The notes below the pieces were generated by a model. It was not told where the DNA came from. It saw only the letters and a list, made by a program, of their open reading frames with translations, and made no database searches. Positions 1 to 11,475 of a stretch of DNA of 64,000 bases are shown one piece after another; the stretch's first letter is position 1; each line of letters opens with the position of its first letter. A program made the position numbers and the translations under genes. The DNA comes from Cyclospora cayetanensis (lineage: Eukaryota > Apicomplexa > Conoidasida > Eucoccidiorida > Eimeriidae): the NCBI RefSeq assembly GCF_002999335.1, contig NW_020312140.1:1-64000 (forward strand). Reading direction: 5' to 3'.

Positions 1-424
1 TCGTCTGCAGAACCATAGCCCATGTGTTGTGAGGGCTGTTGGTGGGAGCGAGCTATGAACAGGGGAAGGCTGTGGCTTCCTGCTGATGAGCGTCTTGGCA
101 CGCTGCTGTGGTGGTCGTAGTCGAGAGAGCGGTGACTGTGTTTTTGCTTTTCTGCCGAGTTGGTTCTTGTGAAGAGGACGCGCTGGCGAGGATCGGTAAC
201 AAAGGACTGCCTGACCTGTCGGCGAGAAGCAAATGCGGAATGCTGCAAGTCGTCCTCTCTAGACGGCCGCTCGTCTGCAGCATCATAGTCCGTGTGTTGT
301 GAGGGCTGTTGGTGGGAGCGAGCTATGAACAGGGGAAGGCTGTGGCTTCCTGCTGATGAGCGTCTTGGCACGCTGCTGGGGTGGTCGTAGTCGAGAGAGC
401 GGTGACTGTGTTTTTGCTTTTCTG
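1..424. repeat. 270-bp tandem repeat, about 1.6 copies
   Basis: Bases 1-154 recur at 271-424 with only a few substitutions, so the repeat period is 270 bp and the second unit is cut short. Bases 155-270 occur once, between the two copies. The copies share the same start (tcgtctgcag) and run together into a tttttgcttttctg stretch before diverging. The open frames in this block are short and repeat with the DNA, so I do not treat them as genes. The array may continue to the left of the window. Confidence 0.9.
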
Positions 425-2446
425 GAGTGCCTGTACTTTGGAGTGAGTCGTTTTGTTCTGTCATGCTCCCTGATTGGTCTTTTGTGAGGGCAGCTGGATT
501 TGGTCGACCGTGTACTTCGTTTGCTAGGAATATGTTGGTCGTTGTGTGTATATATGTGTCGTACTTTTTTTTATTGGGGTCTTTGGGTTTGTCTTTCTCT
601 GCGGTGTTGCTCAGGGACGTTTTACAGGGTCGTTTGTCAGCTACCATGCAATTAAGAGTATTGGTCACGGTATGGAGAACCGGTGTTTCACATGCATTTG
701 GCTTTTGCGTCGAAGCCTCAAGTTGTCCAGCTTGTTGAGCATAGTTTTCTCCTCCCTGTGCATTGGATATGCCTGGTGATCTTGATAGGAGAGAACCCAT
801 CTGCCTTGGACTACTCTTTGAAATATCACTCGACCCGGTTTGTTGTTGTAAGTTTGTAGGATTTGCCTGTTTGTTTCCGTTCTGTTTGTCTAGTCGCTTA
901 CGCCCACTGGCATCATTGTTTGCTTGAAGCTCAGGGTGGTCCTGAATGCTATGCGCGGACAATAAGCTCAACTTTGGGGCTCTTGCGTGTGGATGGCCCT
1001 CAACCTGTGCTGCTACATTTTGAGAAAATCTTTCAGGCGAATTTAGTAGCGTCTTATGACTTTTCACAGAGTTGTTGCAACTGGTGGCAGCATCTGAGTG
1101 GTGAATCGCGCTAGCCATGTTCGGCGCATTAGGTTGGCGTGGTAAAGACCGTTTCTCATCGATTTCTGACGCCCTCGGCATTGCATAACCGGCAATCGAA
1201 GGGCGCTGATTAACTTCAGCTGCACGTGAATGCACATGGTCAGATGTATGGCAGGTCCCATTGTTGAAGGTGTAATCTACTGATCGGCAAGGTCCATATG
1301 AGCTACCGGATCGGGGGGAACTTCTGTGGGACGTTGCCGGCTGATCAACGCTTGAAGCGCACAAAGTCTCAAAGTCGGCCTGCACCCATTGAGGGGATCT
1401 ACTATGTGTGCATGTATTCATACAATTGGTTGGCTTGCATTCTGTTGGCCGCGTGGAAGGGACTCGGTGTGTTTTGACAATTGCGACCAACTCTGCGTGT
1501 TCCAAAGTCCTCGTTGAGAGGGATACAAGCCCCTCTCCTGATACATCGCGCGAAGTATTGCACAACCTTTTGCAGTTTACTGGGTTCATAGTCGTGGCTC
1601 CTTTCCCTCTTTTTTGAATGCTAGGCAGCGTGCGGTGTCTGAGCTGGGAATCGTCCCTACCATCCCTCGATGAGGTACAAGGAACAAACAAGTCTAGCTC
1701 CTTTTGGATTACATCTGGTCTCCTCTGTCTAAAGCACCTACGCTGAAGTTTCAACCAGATGGATGCAGAGCTGCTCCTGAAGCGAGACCCCGTGGGGTCA
1801 CAGAGTGGTGTAGAATGAGTGAGCATACTAAGGACCAGCCTTTTGTGACTGCAAGGCACTCCCTTGCACTGCAAACGCGGTAGGACTGCTTGGGCGTATT
1901 GTATTAATGCAATTTACCTGGCATGCTGGGGCCGCAGGCCCATGGCAGTTATAGTCACAGTTGCCTGGAATGGAAAGTAGAGTCCGGCGCTTCGTACAGC
2001 GCAGCTAGAGCAGTACTTGCAACGATAATCACCCATTATTTGAGAGGAATGGGGGGGGGGGGGAAATGCTTGGAGCCGTCCAAGTCAGGCCGTCGACTAC
2101 AGACGCAGGCAGAGGCATCCACACTAGAAGAGCCGCCGGTCGGCGGCCGGGCAGCGCTTTTTGCAGTCTGCACCTCAATGCATGGCACATATGTGCTGTC
2201 TTCTTTCCCTCCGCGTGTTAAAAGACGCATGGACATCTGGAAGCAGCCAGCGAGGAGAGCGTTTCATCGCTGAATCCGGCGTTTCGGGGTGCGACGGTCC
2301 TGCGCATGCGCTGAGTGGCGAGACGCTATACTTTATCCGCGGGCAGACGTCCACTGCTGTCGCGCCCAAAGCTGATTTCTACCTCCAAAGAGTATCACGC
2401 GACTAGTCTGGATAGTCTCATGAAGCGGGCGTTGTGCTGAAAGAGG
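425..2446. other. Intergenic, no gene seen
   Basis: About 2 kb with only short open frames that lack family similarity or convincing splice borders. It holds a run of 13 G at 2051-2063. It probably contains the promoter and 5' UTR of the downstream PIG-S gene, but I see no recognisable site. Confidence 0.6.
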
Positions 2447-5400
2447 ATGTTCCAGAGTGCCCCGGTGCGGCCTCTGGCCCTAGGCTTTTTTGTGGTCGTC
2501 AATGCTCTCTTGACCTTGTTGTGGTGGCGAGAAGTGCAAGTCGAAAGACACACTCTCCCAGATCCTTGCAGCTTCTCGCGAGTTCTAAGTCTGTCGCTCC
2601 CGCGGTCAGATTTCGACGTTGAAGAGCTCGCCCCCAATGAGCAAGAAGGGCAGGAGAACCCCTCTTCCGGGCTTTCTTGGGGGTCTTGCATCGTCTCAAG
2701 GAGTATCTTGAGACAGAGATGGCGTTGGAAGCAGCGTTCGGCGACTTCCTCGGCTACAGACACGCTCTTTGGAGCCTGCGGAGCGCCGTCAACACCTCCC
2801 GAGGAGCTGCTGCAGTGGACTGTGGCCCTCCGCATCGTGCCCCTCTGTATAGAAGCCCAGTCTGCTGCTCGAGACGTCTTCAGAACTCTGGCATCCATGG
2901 GCGATGCAGAGATTCCAACCGCGAATGGGCCCCCCGCTCACTGCGCCTCAATGGCTGTGGCCTCTGTGCTGGCAGCCGCAGGCGTAGAGGTACTGCCTTC
3001 GGGTTCAGGCAGCTCAAACGCGCTTCTGAACGTTTATTTGAACGCCGGATTGGAGCAGACGGATGCGTGTCCTCCCCTCTCTTCTGCATCAGATCTTGAA
3101 ACAGCGGCTGCAGCCTACGCAGTAGCCGTTGAGCGAGTGTCTGCCGCCTTGCCAGAGACCAAAGTTGAACCTCCCGCGCTCCAGACACTGCGACTCCTCG
3201 TGTCTTCCGCCGAAGGGCTATCTGAAGGCCTGCCTATTCTCCACATTGGCTCTGATTCTTCCCTTGTGTTGCTTGTGCCGCGTACGGGCAACTCATCCGT
3301 GGACGCTGCAACCCAGAAAACTGCAGCCGAGGCAGTTATCCAAGCCTTAGGGCGTTGGATTCTTTCCCCTGCAGCTGTGAGCTTTCCGGCCGTGGGGAGC
3401 TGGCGAGTTCGCTTGTGGCTGCTTGGCGACGGTGTCTTCACCCCAACGGCCCCTTCCGCCTCCGACAACTCGAGAGCTGCAAAAGGCCAAAGGCTGCTGC
3501 ATCCTCCACCGCAAGCCTTCGCCCCCGTCGGCGCTCCAACCCGCGAGGCAGCAGGTCGTTTGGAATGGGATGTCTCGAGAATCCTAAGAACTTCGCTTCG
3601 CGGCTTCTTGGAGGCGCTGAGCTCGCTGGTGGACCTCTCCTTCGCTTCGCAGGTACTCTTGCTAGGGATGAAAAAGAACGGGCTCTCTCGTGCAAGCGCA
3701 TGCTTCGAGCGATTTGTAGCCGTACGTGCCTCAGTCGAAAGGGGTTTGCTGCGTACCCCAGAACCTCGTGCAGCTTGAAAAGGGATTGCGTTGCGCGCAA
3801 TGCCGTGTGCCGCAGGTGGTCCCTCACAGCGGCCTGCAGGAGCTGGACTGGGCTCGCCTTAGCCAGCTGCTCTCAGGTAGTTCACAGGAAGCTGGGAAGA
3901 AGGCAGGCAGAGCAGAGGAAGCCGTGTTAGAGGAGACTCAACGACGGCTTCTCAACATCCAGGAACAGTGGGAGGCCGACCAGACCCCCTCTCCGTCCTC
4001 AAAAATCGTGAATCTGGGCATGTACAAGCCATCAGGGCAGCTTTTGAGTCTCCCGCCGCAGGAATTTACGCTTGCTGTGCCCTTTTGGGGGTTTCTGACG
4101 TTCGGAGCTCCTGCCAGTCAAACTGGCGAGTTTCAGAAGGACGGAACCAGTGCTGCTGCGTCTCCTCAGCCGCTGGACAGGCATGAGGCTGCGGCGCTAA
4201 GCGCCGCATGGATTGCACAGCTGCGCTCTCTGTTGGGCCTGCAACCCGAAAGCTTTCTTACAGACAGACGGCTGCCTGGTGCTGCTGAGGCTGCTGCTTC
4301 TTGCGCCATGCGCTCGGAGGGGCAGCATGCTGTCTGCGGCAAGCAGTGTGAAGATCAACGCTGCCAGTGGCGCCTACAGGCCGTGGACGCCTCCAAGGCC
4401 GTCTTTGGTCCAGACCAGCTAGCCGGTTCGCGTACTGCAGGCGCTGTGGAAGAATCTTCTTTAAAGCTGGCTAAGGCACTGCTCGTACATAGCGGCGCCA
4501 GCAGTGACCGTAAGGCTTTCGTGTATTTACACCCCAGCCCTCGGGGGATTACGGACTGGGAGCTGGGCGGTCTTGCGGCCGATATGCATTTTGCAATGAT
4601 TAAACAGGCAGCAGAAAATGTTCGCGCGCTTTACAGCATCACCTCACTGCACACAGATATGCGCATCCCCGAGCACGTTGGACGAGCTATCAAGGTAGGC
4701 CTCTGTGCGGTTGGACCTTTGTGCGTCTCGCGGGAGGCGTTCATCAGCAAACCACAAGTGAAGAGAAGAGCACTCTTAACGCATTTATAGGGGGAGGCCC
4801 CGCGATAGTTAGGATGCCGCATGCGGTAATGCCATTTCTGGCTTATCGAAGGGTTCCCACGGCGTACCGAGGTATTAGGCAAAATGCGATAATGGTGCGC
4901 ATGTGTGTATGTGTATGTGTGTGTATATGCATGTATGTACGTGCATGCGAGCGCCGCAGCACGTCCTGGATCAGCTCGAATGCAGTGTGGAGGCCTTGCG
5001 GCTGCGGCAGTGTGCTGGCTTGCCAGCAGCAGCGTTAGAGCTTTTGCAGCGGAGCAATGCGGATACTATATGCACCGCCGACAGTGTCTTTGATGGGTGC
5101 ACTGGTGCATCAACAGGCTACCAATTAGATGAGGCCACGGCTTACAGACAGCTGGCGCTGCTTCTCGCCCGATCAGCACTGAGGGATTCCAGTGAGGTAC
5201 GTCAGATGCTGAAGGCAGTAATCAAGACTTTTCGATGTTGAATACGTTCCGATGCCCCGCATTTTTGCGTGTGCAAAGGTATAAACGTTTTACCTAAACG
5301 TGCAAGGTGAAGACACTTATTTATACGCTTGAGGCCTTATATGCGTATTCTTTTGGAGCGATGCTTGCAGCTCTTGACCGATGGCAGTTTGGAGCCTGCA

Positions 5401-5526
5401 CCTTTTTTCTCGTTGCATTTTAACCTGGCAATTCACATGCCCTTGATGCTCCCCTTCATTCTGCCCACGGTGGCTTCGATCATAAGGGCGACCAAGAGCA
5501 TTGTCAAGAGGCGGAAGATTGTTTGA
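2447..5526 (+). CDS. PIGS: GPI transamidase subunit PIG-S, four exons
   Basis: PIG-S is a subunit of the ER-membrane GPI transamidase that attaches GPI anchors to proteins. Proposed exons are 2447-3652, 3735-4694, 4960-5196 and 5371-5526, giving about 852 residues; the animal protein is about 550. An N-terminal membrane segment (residues about 10-27) and a C-terminal one (NLAIHMPLMLPFILP) frame the lumenal domain, as in the family. The family-like block WDVSRILRTSLRGFLEALS ends in SFASQ, next to exon 1's end; LAVPFWGFLTFGAP lies in exon 2. The joins at 4694/4960 and 5196/5371 are phase 0 with good GT-AG borders. The first intron is less certain: a gtacgt donor at 3722 with an acceptor near 3761 or 3773 would keep SQVL, the residues expected in PIG-S, but leaves a very short intron. 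Identity is strong; exact exon 1/2 border is not. Confidence 0.85.
4897..4950. repeat. TG/TATG microsatellite in PIG-S intron 2
   Basis: An imperfect TGTA/TGTG run lies inside the 4695-4959 intron, shortly before its acceptor at 4957-4959. It is the first of many similar intronic runs in the window. Confidence 0.8.
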
Positions 5527-7150
5527 CACCGCCAATGGGCTTCCGAGGGATCCTCCAGCGCGTATTACCACGCAGTATTATCCAAAGTTAAACACCACTT
5601 GTCGCATCCTCAGCCTCTTCGCAACCTTGTACTTCAGCACCAATTATCGGGGTATTTCAGCGGTTCGTGGAACAGCAGCTGCTTTGGCTTGACGGGTAGT
5701 GCTGCAGCGCCAGCATCATGGCTGCTAGCCGCATCCGTCGAAATTTTGCTGGTCCTTTTCACAGTGTACAAGTGCTTTAACAGCCGTAGGAATTGCTTTT
5801 GCCATCCAAGTATAAAGTTCCCTTGGCAAAGCACATTTCAGGAAGCGGATGACGTCTTTTGGCTGTATTTGCGACGCCGCGTTGGCTCAATAGATTTGCC
5901 ATCTCTGTGGGTTGCTGAGGTAGTCATTTGCGCATTACTGGGCGTCAGCCAAGTCCATGCTGGCTCTGGAATGATGATCTCAGGCAGCCTCTTGGCTTTT
6001 TAAATTACCAAGTGGCTGGCATATAGTCTTCTAATCTCAGCTTAAAGTCCATCTGAGTTTAGTTGTCTATCTCATTGTGGGATACTTTACAAAGCCAACT
6101 GCACATTGTCGCGTGTCCTCCCACGGGTGCTTTTGCAATTGCCTCATGCGTGATGCAGTATACTGCTGTTACATTCATGTAGGACTGCATATTTGGCAAA
6201 CAGTCGGGGCTGTCCTGGAGCCAGATGCTTTCTTCTGCAGGCATTTTGCAACGGCATTCTTGCATGGTTCGTTAAAGTGGCATGAGGTGCCATATTATAG
6301 TTTGGACTCACCTTATCTAATCGTTTTATGTAGCAATGCTGGTTCGCATGTCCACTTGCTTATATACGCTTGAGGCATTAGGACTGTGTAGCATGCCTGT
6401 TTGGTGGGCATCTAGGTCAGTTTCCACCTTGGTATTTACAGCACCGCCACTGTCTCAGGAAGGAGTGTGTGGGCGCGCATAACCGAGGGCCCACGCGAGC
6501 TTTAAAGGCAATATCCAAGAAACGTTGGTATGTGCTACGCATGATTGCTGTATATCTGTTACCTTTACCTGCGCGAAAGAATGCACATTTGACTCCTGGT
6601 GGTAATCATTCAGCAAGCACGAGGTGTATTTGGGCAACGTTTATGGATAGGAAGACAAAAAGCAGGTCAACGATGTTAGCCACATGGTCAATACCCTTTA
6701 GGACAAGGAAACATTCGCACGCATGAACAGATTTGAGGGATGCATGTAGGATAGGTTACAAAATAATTTGCAGGAGTTTGTTAATATAGATTTAGCGCCC
6801 TGCGTGACTTTCCAGCTTAAATTTCTCACCCCAGCAAGCGAAATCCTGCAGAATAGTACCATGTGAAGCCAATTTTATGGACGTTGTCGTCCCTACTTTG
6901 GAGTAAACAGACATAGCTATTGCTTGTACACACAAGCTGAACGGTCCACTATAACTCTCCACTGTCCACCAACTCTAGAGGATGCGATGATTTCTGCCAT
7001 TTGTATCATAAGCTCCAGCCGCCTATTATTGGCAGGGTCTGTAGGGAGGACATTTAGTGAAGTCCAGTAGTTGTCCTCTACGAAGACGACGCACCCAGGA
7101 ATCACCGAATTAGGTATATGGCCTGAAGCTGTTCTGTCAGAGCTAGTAGC
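5527..7150. other. Intergenic, possibly decayed retroelement DNA
   Basis: No recognisable gene. A minus-strand frame at 6917-7213 (98 residues) begins beside the minus-oriented LTR core and includes a ctacagttg string also found beside the LTR/primer-site junction near 25,251. It may therefore be leftover element leader or gag sequence, but I could not match it to a family. Confidence 0.4.
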
Positions 7151-7204
7151 ATTTACTTCCGCCTGTGTGCAGTACAACTGTAGCGCTCCACCTATGTCAA
7201 CGTT

Positions 7205-7450
7205 GGGAGACATATAAATCCAGACTCCCTACAGACTTGAAAACACCGCTGAGTGCTTCCTCTAAGAACATCCACATTTCCCTGCCGACGCCTCCCGGAG
7301 TTCCCGCCATGAGGGAAGGGGGGCAGCTAGGTTGCATGTGTGTATCTGCACCCTCTACGCGTTCCGACAAGTCACAGCTAGTTGCACATAAAATATACCT
7401 CACGTGCACACAATATTGCATCTTCTAGTGTCGATGTGACAATTAGGTAC
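7205..7450 (-). repeat. LTR core, minus orientation
   Basis: The reverse complement carries the shared family pattern: caactagctgtga, then tagagggtgcag, then agctgcccccc and a cggcagggaaatg block. It is the 3' LTR of the minus-strand element, lying about 1.6 kb downstream of its integrase. The equivalent spacing in the plus-strand element is about 1.4 kb. Confidence 0.65.
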
Positions 7451-8637
7451 AATCAATAAGGTATGTGAATTGGTAATCAATTAATCAATTGGTCACCCAT
7501 TATTATCTAGATATAACTGGTGTACAAAAGAGTACCTAAGTGTAGTTTTTCCGGCTAATATTCCTTCTTCACCCCTTTCCCGGCATTTCGAAAAACACGC
7601 CCGAGTGCTCCGTACCAATGCATTGCAATTAACTGCATGCAGTGCAGGGAAAGTTACCCTAACGTCATTCCCCATGTAGAAGAAACTGGAAAAATAAAAA
7701 ATTTAGAATAGTAAATGCATGCAATAAGGGCAAAAAGAGGAATCGACGGTATGAAGGAGAACTACGCTAGCCAGCAACGAACGAGGTATCATACCAACAG
7801 TATCGTTGTGGCGCGACCGCTGGCTGTTCAAAGCGCTGGAATATGTGGGCCTTTCGCCGTAAGTGACCCGAAAGCAAGTGGGATTTGCAAATTGAAGCCA
7901 AATGCACACAAAAGCAGTGGATCCGCGCCTCGTAGCATCCATAAAGCATAGTCGACTCCAACTCGAAAGAGGCACGAGGAAGAAAGTACAGACAGCACAC
8001 CTGAGAGCGCCTGCGGACGGATCAGAGTAAACAGTACACCTTTATAATAATACCTGGAAATTTTAAGCATTACTTATAGATGCAGATAAGAATCCCAGGC
8101 AAACTATGTGCCCGGGAGGGACAAATGTCAAGGACTGCAGAAAATATTGTCCACAGCAACTAAGCAAACAGATACACAAAAATTATCCCACAGGCAGCGA
8201 AACCCGCATTTCGTCAAGTATTTGGGTACACATCTCTATATATATCTCAACCGAAGCGACTTTTGTGTAGTGCGTCCTTGGCGCTCAAGAGTCCTAGAAC
8301 CCAGCACCTAAGCGACTTCTGTGAATCGTCCGCCTCTACATGGGTCCCCCGCGTGTGTGACAAAGGCACTGGAAATCTCGGGAGCTTGGAAATTCTCCAA
8401 GAAAACGTGATCGGTATTGCTCTAGCTCCACAAACTTCAGGGATATCAGTAAAGCCAGAACACTGACTGGCGAGAGAATCACAAAAGGGCCAGCCACCTG
8501 GCCACAAGCTTCTTTCTGTGGTCACCTCAGGTGCAACTAAGCCTGCCAATACACCAGAACCAAAGCTTTAAACTGGAAATAGACGTTTGACCGCTGCCCA
8601 TCGTATCTTCGTTATCGTATCTTCGTGCTTGTGTCTG

Positions 8638-9284
8638 TTAAGCTTCGCATATACGTTTGCGTGCATTAGCCAGCTGCTCTCTGACTCCCTTCGTTGCGAA
8701 GAATGGCTGCTGACCCCGGATTACCAGGTTTAGGCCCGGATCGGGAAGTTGCTTCTTATGTAGACAATGGACGAGGGAGGGCAACGGGTATACGGGTGCA
8801 TATAATCGGTTTATAATAAACCTTTCGGGTAGACCAGGGTATTGATTTGTCGTAACGTAAACCCAGTCAGCACAGGAAAGGGACTCAAGCCGAGCAATTG
8901 GATTTCTCTGAGCAGAGAGTCGCAAATACTACGGAGGAGTACGATTGATGCACTCCGCCTACCTGCTTCAGTGCTTCGCAGTAGTCATGTTGTCGTCAAA
9001 GCGCAGGCCAGAAGCAAAGGCACGAAGGAGCCAACTGATGGACTTCGAAAGTTTAAGCGTTATGGCACTCTAGGGGTATCTGTCATGCTTTCGGACATGA
9101 AGTAGGAATAATTAAGCGACTTCGTGCGCCGCCACAGAGCTAGAGCAAGGGATGAAATGGGCATATTTGCTGTGGCTGTCGAAGAAAACGTAGATGCTAT
9201 CTTGATCTTGATATCCGGCGGTCCAGCACAAGAGTACACAGTCAGACAAGCACAACTCGGATCAGGAACTGGAAGGCTTTGCAC
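8638..9284 (-). pseudogene. Retroelement integrase fragment
   Basis: The first frame (9284-9060) begins SLPVPDPSCACLTVYSCAGP, the block expected where a Ty3-type integrase core starts (Leu-Pro-x-Pro ... Asp-Phe ... Gly-Leu-Pro). The corresponding frame in the plus copy begins SLPVPDIICANPTMDSG near 28,672. A second frame (8925-8638) ends VREQLANARKRICEA, like the basic helix that follows the integrase core. The usual acidic residues are replaced or out of frame, so this is a relic. Confidence 0.6.
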
Positions 9285-9749
9285 AATGCTGGGTTGAAGA
9301 GAGTTTTGCGAAATGACCTGCGGACAATGTGGCCACGATAATGCATACCCCTTTACCGCGAACGGCGTCCCAGGCCATCAAAAGGACCGTCAGAGCTTTT
9401 CACTATGGTATGAGTCACACCATTGCTCAGACAGACGTGGCCACTTGGTTTGCCCGAAGCGGAGACGGAATGCACAGACGACAGAGTTTTGCCTTGCTTC
9501 AAAGAGCAGCAGGCGTCGGGCTACGTCATAGTGCTTCCCTCTTCTGACATTCTAAAGTTTTACATCAGTAGTGGATTCATGGGTGTCACAAGCATTGGAC
9601 AAGCAATTTCGACAGACATCATGTGTCTCTACAGACCAGCGCAGTTGTGGTGCACAATGATGACTTCTTTGGCACACAATCCTTCTGGGACTTCAACGTA
9701 AACACGCATGCAACATCTTCGTTTCTGCACCAACACAGAAATATGCTGG

Positions 9750-10665
9750 AAAAAAGCACTACCCGATTCCTCAATTCTCCCTGTGTCAAGAAATAATTTT
9801 GCCTGCTACCCTAGCTCTTTTTCATGCTGTGGGGGCTTCAGACATCGCAGAATATGGCTTGATGCTAACCCGTTGATTAGCTTAGTACATAGTGCTAGGT
9901 CACCAGCAGGTGGCAAGCCTGCTGGCAGCTCATCATGATTTTGTATACCCTTGAATTTCCACCTTGGTGTCGTTTCCCAATACGACAGTCTCTCCGCTGC
10001 AACCTCATTCGAGTGTCTTAATATGGGACCAGTCGCAAAGCCTTGGAGACATGATGCACGATCGATCCGTCTTCCCTTACTGCGCTGCTGAGCCCCCGGG
10101 GTAAAGACTTCGCTTCACCCTGCTGACCTAAGAAATCTACTACGCTTACCATTGATAAGATGAAGGTTTTAGAGGAGAGCAAATTCTTTTTTACGCTTGT
10201 AAACACACTAATCTCCACAGCCTGCAGCTGTGGCCCCATGGGCACCCACTTCGGTCTTCTAATCTAAAGGCTGCGAATCGCGATCCCGCCATAGGCGCTT
10301 TCCATCAAAAATAGCTCTTTGACACCCGAAGTGCTCCACCTCCTCAAGTCAGCCCTTTCCTGTGCCAGACCCTCAGAAATCCCGCGACGTTTTGACTCGA
10401 GGTATTCTATACCTCTTGCCTGTTCAGCTGTGCACAAGTACCATGACTTTCTCTGCATGACCCTGCTATGGGTCACGCATGGCGTACATAGAATTGCGTC
10501 ATAGAGCATCGATCTTAAGTGGAAGCCTCGGAGCTCGCTGCCAGGACCTAAGTTCGATTTTGAGCAGCTTTTCCCTGCAACAATTTTGACAATATTTGTG
10601 CTCTCCCGCCTGTTAGCAAACCTGAGTTCTAGGGCCTGCGCTATTGAGCACCCGTTAGTGTGCAC
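9750..10665 (-). pseudogene. Retroelement protease-end and RT-start fragment
   Basis: On the minus strand, SMLYDAILCTPCVT (about 10.5 kb) matches the protease C-terminal block that usually reads DxILGMPW. MGPQLQAVEISVF (about 10.24 kb) matches GPQLHAVEFSVL in the plus copy. Between the two blocks this copy has about 250 bp that the plus copy lacks, in a partly open frame (WYLCTAEQARGIEY). Further on, 9.97-9.75 kb matches the spacer and start of the reverse transcriptase. Several stops break the frame. Confidence 0.55.
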
Positions 10666-10760
10666 CGTCTCTCCAACCAGCCCTCTTCATAACCATTGCC
10701 AAGCAACGATAGCTGCTCTCAATCTCTGATGATTTCGTATCAGGGCAGCATGGGCTGGTG

Positions 10761-11475
10761 GCGGGTATATACATTGCCGCTGTTCATTCCACAGTCCTCC
10801 TTCGCTGCACGGCGGCCTGCTTGGGCGGCATTCTGCGTCCCAGATGTTCTTGTTTGTTTACCGAGCAGCCTGTATCCACTGGGCCCAGTCCGTTTTGAGC
10901 CCCTTTTGTGTGGAAAAAGGTTTCAGGGGTCTGACAGTGTTTTGGCTGTCGGTTCTTTCTTCGAAATCGTCGAGACAACGCGTCCCCACCAACCGCACCG
11001 TGCAGCAGCGCCTGCAGAGCAGCCTTCCTGCCGTAGCTGCCTGCACCTGCCACATCATATCAGTGCTCGTATCATGTGTGCTTTCCTCCTTCAATGTAAA
11101 ATTGCGTAGGGGAGGGTTTCCACGCTAGAACTGGGCTGTTCTTTACTGAGTCGCGCTGTGGTCGCATGCCAGCCCCAATCGCTTGCGAATGGCTTCGCGT
11201 TTGCACTGACCTTCGATGCTCTCCTAGAGGATGATTCCTTGCATCGCTAGCATCTAGTAGTCACTGAAGTGCTATCTTTTAAATTTTCACTGTCCTGTGA
11301 GCGTTTGGGGGCTCCCTGACCTTTTATTGCTGGGTTGCCCGGACAGGTTTTTTTGAAAACGCGAGCGCAACTTCGTGTGCCACACTCACAGCCATGGCTC
11401 GGTGTTTTAGAAAAAAAACTCCGAAGCAAGCTACCGGCATGCTACATGCTATCGTCCATTTGCTTGTAAGCTATA
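10761..11475. other. Intergenic, upstream of the coiled-coil gene
   Basis: No gene recognised. The sequence is probably the promoter and 5' UTR of the gene starting at 11,476. Short antiparallel frames overlap here without family similarity. Confidence 0.5.

Larger units (their letters stand above)
7205..10760 (-). mobile_element. Decayed Ty3/gypsy-type LTR retroelement, minus strand
   Basis: Read on the minus strand, the order is protease end (about 10.5 kb), reverse-transcriptase start (about 9.75-9.97 kb), integrase (9.28-8.64 kb) and an LTR core (7.42-7.21 kb). Several blocks match the plus-strand element at 25-30 kb at the DNA level. For example, the reverse complement of 9.88-9.97 kb matches 27.04-27.11 kb, and SMLYDAIL at about 10.5 kb matches SMLYDANL at about 26.7 kb. 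The distance between GPQLQAVE and SLPVPD is about 0.96 kb here and 1.9 kb in the other copy, so most of the reverse transcriptase and RNase H is missing. The left LTR and gag are not visible; unrelated sequence begins near 10.7 kb, before the gene at 11,476. Stops and frameshifts make it non-functional. Confidence 0.7.

Noticed and set aside
7197..7421. 74-codon minus-strand frame
   Set aside because: It coincides with the minus-oriented LTR core, so it is a chance frame in a non-coding repeat.
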